Shown: in pieces, positions 55,861 to 64,000 of the stretch
How the letters are laid out: each line of letters begins with the position of its first letter
Numbering within the stretch: the stretch's first letter is position 1
Assembly: GCF_964355755.1 (NCBI RefSeq)
Contig: NC_092674.1
Coordinates: forward strand, 27,764,001-27,828,000
From: Antedon mediterranea
Taxonomy: Eukaryota; Echinodermata; Crinoidea; Comatulida; Antedonidae
DNA length: 64,000 nt
Reading direction: 5' to 3'
The notes under the pieces: model-generated
The model's database searches: none
What the model was told of the DNA's origin: nothing
What the model saw: the letters and a program-made list of their open reading frames with translations, nothing else
Position numbers and translations under genes: made by a program

Positions 55861-58800
55861 ATGGCGTTGTCGCAAAAGAAGAGCTACGTGCATGCCCCAG
55901 GTATGAAGCCCTTTATTGGGCTGACGATGCACGAAATGTTGGAAGAGAGAGTGAAGAAAAATCCGGACAGAGAAATGCTTGTTTTTGTCAGCGATAATGA
56001 ACGAGTTACGTTTGCTGAATTCAAGAAAAGGGTGAGAAGTTTATGTACATCTGTACGAATGAAAACGCAGTCATTGTTCTACCGTTACCGTATAATATGA
56101 CGTTTTTATTGTATAATGTATTACGTGACCGTGCATTTCTAAATTTCATGGTAAAGCTTTTTACAAGTTTTGGAGAACCAATGTATGTAGTAATAATAGT
56201 TTAAAACGACAACAACTGTGCTTTTTGTCTCCTAACGTTACTTCAAATTATTATAAATGTACAACTCCTTACTTTTTCTTCAGGTAATAGACTTAGCAGC
56301 CGGGTTCCTACTCAAACTTGGTCTTCGTCGTGGTGATCGTATAGCTGTTATAGGTTACAACCACGTAGAATGGCCCCTTATAACGGCTTCAGCGAGAGCT
56401 ATAGGAGTTGGGGTGGTAGGTATCACAGATTATATATTTATGTCATATCAGTAACTAATTTCAAGCTCTTATCTCTGTTTAATGTAATTTTTACCTAAAA
56501 TAATTGCATTTTCTTTTCAGGCTAATCTACAAATTGGTCATACTCCTGAAACTTTTAAGAAAATATTGACAAAGGTATGTATCATATGTGTTTTAATAGG
56601 TTTCTCAATTAGTATTGTCTCATTATTGTATTGATGCAATAACCATATATACATTATCTGTTAACCCTCGGCTGTGATCCAGAATAACAATATTTGGAAA
56701 AATACTATTTCACAGGTATCGTGCAAAGCGCTGTTCATAACTCGTAGCCCGGACACACTTTACCAAATGGCTTGTGAAATGATTCCAGAGTTAAGTGAAA
56801 GTATTCCAGGTGACCTGAATTCAAAACAGTGAGATATATATTTTTCAATTTGTCAAAAGGTTAATTTCTATATAATGCTTACTCTACTTTACTGATATAG
56901 GTAGAATATATCTACCTAAATATGTTTGTAATTGTATAAGCTACCTATAAGTTGTTATTTTAAAATCATTGTGGCTCCCTTACATCACAAAACACATTAG
57001 TCAAATCAAATGTATTCACCTCCCTTAGGAGAAACATTTACAAAACTGTTATCACATCAAAATGAAGATTCACACGAGTCAAAAGATTAAAATGGTTTTA
57101 ACATGTTAAATAAGGTGTAAACGCCATCACAGATACCATGATTGACACAATCCACAGATTTATACATTTTTAAAAGATTATGACGTTATGTACTATTAAA
57201 AACAATATTACAAATAGAAAGTCTTTGCTTATATACGGTATTATTATAATATACTTTTGATGATTTCTCTAGGTTCCCTGGATTAAAGAGTATCATAGCC
57301 GCTGGTTCAAATTCTAAAAGGTAATAAAGAAACACTTTGTATAAATCATTTCTTATTATGTGTATTTATTTATTTTTTATCATATTTAATGAGGTTGATC
57401 AATCCACCAATTGCTGATCAATAGGGACCCTCAGAGGTTCACAAGACAAACATATACACACGATGCTCTACATAAACAAAGTCTTTGGGAGTGGAGTTGT
57501 AATTTTGTCCTTAGAAAAAATCCTGACATGTGACGGGACTTGAACCCAGGACCATTGGAGTGGTAGCCAAGCATCATAAGCCACAACTTCACTCCTAATT
57601 GTATAAGTCCAGAGTCCACATATATCTTGATTTTCTAGTCTTCTCATCTGCTGACAGTAAATGTTATCTTATTTTCAGTGGAACGTTGAATTTCGATGAA
57701 ATATCTATTTCTGGATGTGAGGAAGAAGTAGCAAAAGCGGCGAAGAAAGTCACAATTGATGACGTCAGCCATTTTAATATGACATCGGTACAATTATTGT
57801 CGGATTTATCATAATTTATAATTTATTTATCGCCCTAAGTTGAGAATAATTTAAAACCTAATCAGGATTTTCACGTTGTTTACATTAAATCTAAGATAGA
57901 AAAGTCTGTTTAAGATTTAGATAATCTTAATGGATTAATGATTGCCAATCCCGGAACTTGAGCTTATGTTTGTTTTCTATTCTACAATAGGGCACAACTG
58001 GAACACCCAAATTGGTACCGTATACTCATTTCCGAACACTCAATGGCAACCTCTTTGTACCAGATCAGTTTGACGAGAGAAAGGTAGGCTAAATAGAGAA
58101 TTTGCAATGTTAGTGCTCATATTACACCAATATTATATAAACTTCACTGGCTTCCAATTAAACAACGAATTATTTTTAAACTAATGTTAATTACATATAA
58201 ATCTCTTCACGACAAATCACCATCATATATTTCCAATTTAATTATACGTAGATCTTAAGTGTGTAAAAGATCTCTCATCCATCTGCACTTTTTGTTCCAC
58301 CCAGCCGCCTATACTGTGGAATAATCTTCCTGATCCTATTATCAAAACACTCTTAAAACCCATCTTATTTCTTTGTAATGTCTTTCTGTTTTTTCTCTCA
58401 GCGCTTTGGGATAATCTTTTGATTGTGTAAGCGCTATATAAATCGAACAACATTAACATTATAAAACACTAAACAAATTCTTTATATTAAAGGTAAACAT
58501 ATTAACAGGTGTTGGTAACATGGCCCACATTGTACCAATGCAATCGAGTCAAATAGCGCCACTTATATTCGGTACAACTGCAGTGTTTCCTGCACCAATC
58601 TACAACTTCGAAAAGTTAATTCAGGCTGTCGAATCTGAAAGGTAAAGTAGTGCGCGAAAGGTAAAGTGTGCGCGAAATATTAAAACAAAAATGTATACGC
58701 GCACAATTTAACGAATTGAAATACGTTTGCTTATAATTTATTCCTACGCCAGTTACAGTAGATACGAAACTGAGACGTAACAAGTTTGAAGGTGCGTGTC

Positions 58801-61691
58801 AAAAAGTGCATCACTGTGCGTCAGGTGAACATAAAACCATGCATCGTTTCTTTTAACGAAGTATGTTGTTGACCGATCTAAATTATTTTTTAGAATCTCC
58901 TTTTTCTTGGCGAGGATTGATGTTGCCGTTAATCTTGCGTATAATCCTATGTGTGATAATTACGATCTGTCATCATTAAAATCAGGTAATAGTATACCAT
59001 GGTTACAATAAGCAGGTACATTTTGTAAACGTATAATTACCGAATTAAACCACAGAATCGAAAAATTATAAGTACCTATTTGTTTTTTAATAACAGGTTT
59101 TGCCACTGGTTCACACATTCCGTCGGATATTATTTTCGAATTAAATAAAAAGCGTGGAATGTGTGTGTTGGTAAGTAAGTATTTTAGTAGTAATATATCC
59201 AAGTTATAGATGGCGATTTAACTTAATATTTGTAATGAAAGAAGTCAGAAACTGAGTGAAGTACTTTGCAAAGTATATTAAAGAAAACTACATTCGGAGA
59301 TAGAGCTCGCACTACTTGATAATAGTGTTAAAAGAATACAAAGGGTGTGCTATTTGATATCGAGTATGAAAGATAAATGTAAGTAATATTTCAATACAAT
59401 AAGCTTGTCTGACTGACGAATATATCATTTTTCATGAAAATCAACAGGCATGTTCCAACAAAATTAGGCCTGCTATATATAGTATTGAACCGCGCCATAC
59501 GTCTGTGCATTCTACAAACCTTTGACTACTTTTGTATTTTATGTATACTCGAATAAAATTAAAGAAAATATCCCTGTTGTATCCTGATTGACTAATGAAC
59601 GTGTTTAACATTTTTCTATAGAATCTTTATGGACAAACAGAAACTTCCATAGTGAGCTCGATGGTAGTCGATGACAGTCCAGATGTTTGGGGTACATCCG
59701 GCCGCCCTTTTGCCAATGTTGAGGTAAGACCACGGGAAATATCTTTATTCCACATTCGTCATTATAAACTTTGATGTAAACTAATAATATTAAATTAATC
59801 CTACAGATTCAAATAGTTGATAAAGAAGGATGTTCCGTAGAAGTGGGAGAAAAGGGAGAGATATTTGTACGAAGTCCGGTTGCGTTCAGAGGTTACTATG
59901 GTGATATTGAGAAAACAAAACAGACGATCACCGAACACGGATGGATTAAAACAGGGTACTATAACAACATTTATGTTTACTTATTTTGTAATGTTTAATA
60001 TACCTATGAAAGCACAAATATAGGAGTACAGAACATGTTTTGATACAATTTTTTTTCAGAGATGTTGGTAAGATAAATGAAGATGGGTACCTGACAATAG
60101 TTGGTCGAATTAAGGTACTGGAATTAAATATACTTAATACAACTCTTTAATATAATTTAAGAACATACTACAGACCTAATCTCTGCAGAGAACTTTTCTT
60201 ACAATAACCGGTTGCATTGATCTCAGTTAACAAGCTAAAATGATTTAATTTTTAGGACATAATTATTAGAAGGGCTGATAACATTCATCCTTCAGAAGTG
60301 GAAAATTTAATAATAACTCATCCAGCAGTAAACATTGCACAGGTAAGTGTATGATGTCAATGTCCATAACAATTGGTCTTCTTTCTCTTCTTCTTTAGAA
60401 AAAAAAATGACATTTATTCATTTTTGTACGATTTTAGTACGGTTAAAACAACATCATTGCAACAACAAACAAACAACAAATCATAACTTAAATAGTGAAA
60501 GTTTGTTCTCACAGGTCATACCAATTCCAGATTACAGGATCGGTGAAGATGTGTGTGCATGTGTTACGTAAGTGTTTCTACTAAAACTTGCAAATAAGTA
60601 TATTACTAACATATGTTTTCATTTGAAGTAACAATTATTTCACAACAACAAAAGTCATAAAGAAGAAGAGAAGATAAGACAATATTTAAAATAAAATGTT
60701 ATATTTAAATTAATAATACTAGCAAACAATAAGAACGGTTGAAGTACTAAAGTATAACATTACTTTATGTAATTATATATTGCTATTTCATTTCAATAAA
60801 ACATTATTTTCCTTTCAAAACAAAGTATTACTTAATTATACAAAATAATAATGATTTATAATTATGACATTCAAATGATTATAGAAAACTAAAAGTGTTA
60901 TAATTAAAATTTCGACAATGCCTATTATTTCAGATTAAATGAAGGTTTCAATGTCACCGAAGAAGAACTGAAAACTTTCTTTGAAGGAAAGGTATCAAAC
61001 CTTAAGTTACATTAAATAAACACAATATAATTGTTCATTATTTGGAGCTTCCACAAGAACTGATTCGGTTCCCGCAACTTTCTTTTTTACTTGTGTTAAA
61101 CAATCGGCATTATTGTTTCTTCAGATTATAGATTTAATGAAGCCGTCTTACTTTCTAATTTTTGACTCTTTGCCATCTGGTGCTACTGGAAAGGTAAGCC
61201 TCCGTTAAAGTATGTTGGACTATACAATGAGAGTAATGAGTAAATTGTACAATATAGGTTCGATGCTATAGATTCACCATATTAAAATATACAATGCTTA
61301 AAGCTTACAAAATGTGACCAGAAAATGTGATATCGACACGATGAAGTCACATAACTACCATAATTATTTGGGAAATGTATTTTTCAATCTAGATTTGATA
61401 GTGTAGACAGAGCGTAAGGGCCATTAAGTGTGCGAGTAATACAATTGTATAGAATATGATCGTTGCTATATATTTACCATATTGGAATATACAATGTTTA
61501 AAGTTAGTTTAAATATGTACGCATGCACAATACAATTGTACAGAAAAGGCATTCGTTGCTATGGCTTCACCATGTTAGATCGTGTCATCAAACAAATGTC
61601 TAATTATCGTTTACAGGTGGATCGTAAGAAGCTACAAGAGATGGCTCTTGGTCGAATTAAATTACCAGACACTCTTCATTTAAATGATTAG
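55861..61691 (+). CDS. ACS-5: ACSF2-like acyl-CoA synthetase, 18 exons, intact frame
   Basis: Exons: 55861-56031, 56284-56415, 56521-56574, 56716-56828, 57273-57320, 57679-57787, 57991-58083, 58493-58641, 58894-58985, 59097-59170, 59622-59723, 59807-59955, 60060-60114, 60256-60342, 60515-60567, 60934-60991, 61125-61193, 61617-61691. Total 560 aa. Motifs: TSGTTGTPK, A4 position His (~252, NMAH), A5 NLYGQTE, A7 KTGD, A8 reading IIIRRADNIHPSEVE in which the conserved Gly (~454) is Ala, and A10 ATGKVDRKKL with catalytic Lys. Exon 10 (GFATGSHIPSD) shows kinship with ACS-4. Intron 5 holds a SINE fragment, intron 7 a LINE end. GTTCGTAAG lies 15-25 bp before the ATG, also found before ACS-6 and, altered, before ACS-1. 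The substrate is unknown; activity with CoA is less certain because of the A8 change. Confidence 0.93.
57486..57596 (-). mobile_element. tRNA-derived SINE fragment, GTGGAG family, copy 2, in ACS-5 intron 5
   Basis: The minus strand has GGAGTGAAGTTGTGGCTTAT (box A-like) and GGTCCTGGGTTCAAGTCCCG (box B), then a body ending TACAACTCCACTCCC as in the copy at 40215-40337. Confidence 0.6.
58103..58465 (+). mobile_element. CR1/L2-type LINE 3' end in ACS-5 intron 7
   Basis: The + strand reads LHWLPIKQRIIFKLMLITYK then SLHDKSPSYISNLI, a classic motif in the C-terminal part of CR1/L2/Rex reverse transcriptases (LHWLP...YK.LH...P.YL..LI). The frame then breaks and ends near GCGCTATATAAATCGAACAA, a typical tail of this group. 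Truncated, inactive. Confidence 0.85.
61319..61420. mobile_element. Foldback repeat, GTCTACAC family, partial, in ACS-5 intron 17
   Basis: It keeps the right end TTTGATAGTGTAGACAGAGC and a diverged core; the left end is not clear. Confidence 0.55.
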
Positions 61692-61871
61692 CATAACTTT
61701 TTGACATTACTTTATGATTCTAAAATGTACGATAAATGATGGTAATGGTGTATATAGATTGCATGCTGATATAATTTAAGTTGGACAAACATGGAAGATT
61801 TATTCCTCCATGGACAACCCAAGCCTCGGTTAAAAATCAATTTAGCTTCACATCTCGTATGAATTGTGTAT

Positions 61872-62242
61872 TGTACCTGTATAACGAGGGTAATGATTAT
61901 GGTACCTGGATGACGAGGGTAATGGTTATGGTACCTGTATAACGAGTGTAATGATCATGGTACCTGGATAACGAGGGTAGTGATTACTGTAGGCCTACCT
62001 GTATAACGAGGGTAATGCTCATGGTACCTGGATAACGAGGGTAATAATTACTGTACCTGGATGACGAGGGTCATGATTATTGTTGTACCTGGATGACGAG
62101 GGTAATGATTATGGTACCTGGATGACGAGGGTAATGATTATGGTACCTGGATGACGAGGGTAATGATTATTTTACCTGGATAAGGAGGGTAATGATTATT
62201 TTACCTGGATAAGGAGAGTAATGATTATGGTACCTGGATAAC
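61872..62242. repeat. 29-bp minisatellite downstream of ACS-5
   Basis: About 12-13 copies of a unit like GGTACCTGGATGACGAGGGT + AATGATTAT. Copies vary between GGATGACG, GTATAACG and GGATAAGG. Confidence 0.92.
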
Positions 62243-63281
62243 TAAAACAAATATCGATAAGTGATTGCAGACGCATTCGCATTTCTGATATCAACCTCCA
62301 GGCTAATATTTTATTAAACTAGGGAGTATCTCCTGATTAAACAAGCCCCACTAGGCTGCTTGTAAGGGTGTGACTTACTAATTGTTTACCTGATAAAGAT
62401 GTTCATGTATCAATCTAGTAGAATAATGTTATTTGGTATTTTTAATTTTGTGGGATCAACGCACTTTTTTTCAAATGTATCATTAAACATAACATATTAA
62501 ATAGAGTTATCAATTGTTGCCAAGCTTTTTACAATTATTATTCATTTTTATCGAAGAAGCAGACTACTGATTGATGATTAGTAACAATTTAAGAGCGGAT
62601 TGTATAATTAATGTTTTGATTACCGGTTCAACTCCGTTTTTACGCCATTCGTAGAGTACGGTACGTACGACCACTCCTCGGCATATGGAGTGTCTGGTAA
62701 TTTAATTCTACCAATAGCCACTCCTGAAATACGATGGCTTGTGTTTGCCGCGTCAAACCATCAAGATAATTTGTCGTGTAATATACACATCGTGTAAGTC
62801 AATGACCCTAATAAGCTTCCGTAGGCAAAACCTTTTGATCACCTTAACATTGTAATCAATGATTTACCTTTTATTAACACCATGGTAAATAATTTTTATT
62901 TGAAAGGGCCATCACGACAATAACTAAATGTTATAATTAGACCACAAGCAGCTCTTGTTTATCATTACTTCAGTATACTGTAGAAGTGAATATTTAATTT
63001 AAATCTATAATACGTATTATTCGTATGACTGAATAATTGGTTTCTGTTTGTTTTTGTAAAATATTACAATATATTATCAGTCATTTGGTTTTATCTATCC
63101 ATGCAGTAATCTTATTTGTGTGACATGATGATGAATGTTTACCAGAAGAACATTTGAACAAACACATCGATCATTATTCATTAATGCAATATATGCTGGT
63201 ATTCAATTACCGTATATAACATTTTGTATAGTTCAATTAGTTCAGTGAAATTAAACGTTCGTAAGTTGCCTAAACCCTACA
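62243..63281. other. Spacer between ACS-5 and ACS-6
   Basis: AT-rich, no gene and no repeat I can name. GTTCGTAAGTTG at 63258-63269 just before the ACS-6 ATG resembles the sequence before ACS-5 and ACS-1. Confidence 0.5.
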
Positions 63282-63377
63282 ATGGCCTTGTCGCAAAATA
63301 ATAGCTACGTCCATACCCCAAGTCTAAAACCATTTATTGGTCATACTCCTTGGAGTTTTCAGAAAATAATATTACAG
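63282..63377 (+). pseudogene. ACS-6: start of a rearranged ACSF2-like copy (exon 1 fused to exon 3), cut by window end
   Basis: ATG GCC TTG TCG begins a normal exon 1 (MALSQNNSYVHTPSLKPFIG). After about 20 codons it continues without an intron into the second part of exon 3 (GHTPWSFQKIILQ), followed by a donor GTAAGT at 63378. The 3' part of exon 1, all of exon 2 and the start of exon 3 are missing, but the frame is kept. Sister genes have exon 4 within 130-350 bp; here no exon 4 is seen in the 620 bp that remain. It is probably a pseudogene, but a variant gene with a longer intron cannot be excluded. Confidence 0.75.
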
Positions 63378-63636
63378 GTAAGTTATCGATGTTCTTATTC
63401 CAGTTTCCCGTCGTTATTAGATGCCGTGTAGGCCTATTTAAAACATTTGTTAACCAGAAAAATATGGAATATTTGTCAACGTCCTCAACCAGCTTTTTTT
63501 TCCGACTTGTTTTTTTTTTGTACACATTCACATTGTATTGTATGATAATTCTTTACAAAAAAATTAATAATACTGTGAACTGATACCGTAACAAGGCCAA
63601 CAGCCATTAAGTCGCGTGCTACAATGCATAGTGATA

Positions 63637-63683
63637 CCGGACCGACAGACAGACCGACAGACAGACCGACCGACCGACCGACA
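63637..63683. repeat. GACAGACC / GACC short tandem repeat
   Basis: Starts at ACCGGACCGACAGACAGACC and continues as GACC units. Confidence 0.9.
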
Positions 63684-63890
63684 TAGTGAACTATAGCGTC
63701 GCGTCCACGCGACTAAAAATATGCAAAGAGTCACCTTATTAACTTATTGACATTTAGATTTTGTTTTTAGTACCATTGAAGTTATTTAAAAAAAGGCATT
63801 ATATTTGTAATTTATGTGTTTTTTATAATAAAATATAAGTAATTTCATATTTGTTAGGATAATATCTTTTAAATAAACATAAAATAACTA

Positions 63891-64000
63891 TTAAAGATGT
63901 ATTGTTCCCCTGAAAAAATAATTCTTAAACAATTTTTTGTTGAATATGCCATTTTAATGTCACAAAATAGTTATTCACTTTAACCAAAAATTGGATCGAA
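63891..64000. mobile_element. MITE, TTAAAGATGTATTGTC family, copy 3, cut by window end
   Basis: Starts TTAAAGATGTATTGTTCCCC and follows the other two copies (TTCTTAAACAA, TTATTCACTTTAACCAAAAA) to the end of the window. Confidence 0.85.

Larger units (their letters stand above)
63378..64000. other. Sequence after the ACS-6 fragment
   Basis: It contains a GACAGACC/GACC repeat (63637-63683) and the start of a TTAAAGATG MITE (63891 onward). No exon 4 of the ACS family is present. Overlapping open frames at 63334-63583 on both strands look random. Confidence 0.6.

Noticed and set aside
25060-61691. Luciferase-like (bioluminescence) function for the ANL cluster
   Set aside because: Luciferases of beetles belong to the same superfamily, but all visible motifs fit ACSF2-type ligases and nothing points to luciferin chemistry.
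25060-64000. Biosynthetic gene cluster with mixed enzyme types
   Set aside because: Only one enzyme family is present; no PKS, P450, transporter or other partner gene is seen between the copies.

Overview
This is a eukaryotic, AT-rich, intron-dense window with many transposon remnants. It reads like the genome of an invertebrate deuterostome, and an echinoderm is my best guess. That guess rests on the protein families, the intron style, the tRNA-derived SINEs and the CR1/L2- and RTE-type LINE tails; I cannot name the species. There are no operons, ribosome binding sites or CRISPR arrays. All convincing protein-coding genes lie on the + strand.

Region 1 (1-21259) is the 3' part of a doublecortin-like kinase gene (DCLK family). 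Thirteen exons are visible, encoding about 661 residues: the end of the first doublecortin repeat and linker, the second doublecortin domain, a Ser/Pro-rich linker, a complete Ser/Thr kinase domain with all catalytic motifs, and an acidic tail. Its introns hold an RTE-type LINE end, several MITE families, a 1.08-kb Mutator-like foldback element with a 10-bp target duplication, and a 3.5-kb minisatellite of 26-bp units that runs almost into the next splice acceptor. One kinase-domain intron appears to use a GC-AG splice pair.

Region 2 (21260-25059) is intergenic: SINE-like and MITE-like repeats and no gene I can support.

Region 3 (25060-64000) is a head-to-tail array of paralogous ANL-superfamily (acyl-CoA synthetase/AMP-ligase) genes most similar to ACSF2. 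I call them ACS-1 (25060-30744), ACS-2 (31927-37563), ACS-3 pseudogene (38036-41719), ACS-4 (44204-50091), ACS-5 (55861-61691) and ACS-6 (from 63282, rearranged and cut by the window end). The four intact copies have the same 18-exon structure with identical phases, which indicates DNA-level tandem duplication. They encode 559-561 residues. The P-loop and the C-terminal catalytic lysine are conserved, but residues at other core motifs (A4, A5, A7, A8) differ between copies. The first exons are nearly identical across copies, whereas the exons for the middle of the protein diverge. This suggests a family that is diversifying, or partly decaying, under unequal exchange or gene conversion.

The spacers between ACS copies hold nested LINE insertions with a clear target duplication (50.3-53.5 kb), a SINE flanked by a 70-bp near-perfect inverted duplication (43.5-44.1 kb), a TIR element (42.1-43.0 kb) and minisatellites. 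The most interesting biological point is the locally amplified ACSF2-like cluster and its changing active-site motifs. The most interesting DNA feature is the AG-depleted minisatellite next to a DCLK splice acceptor.
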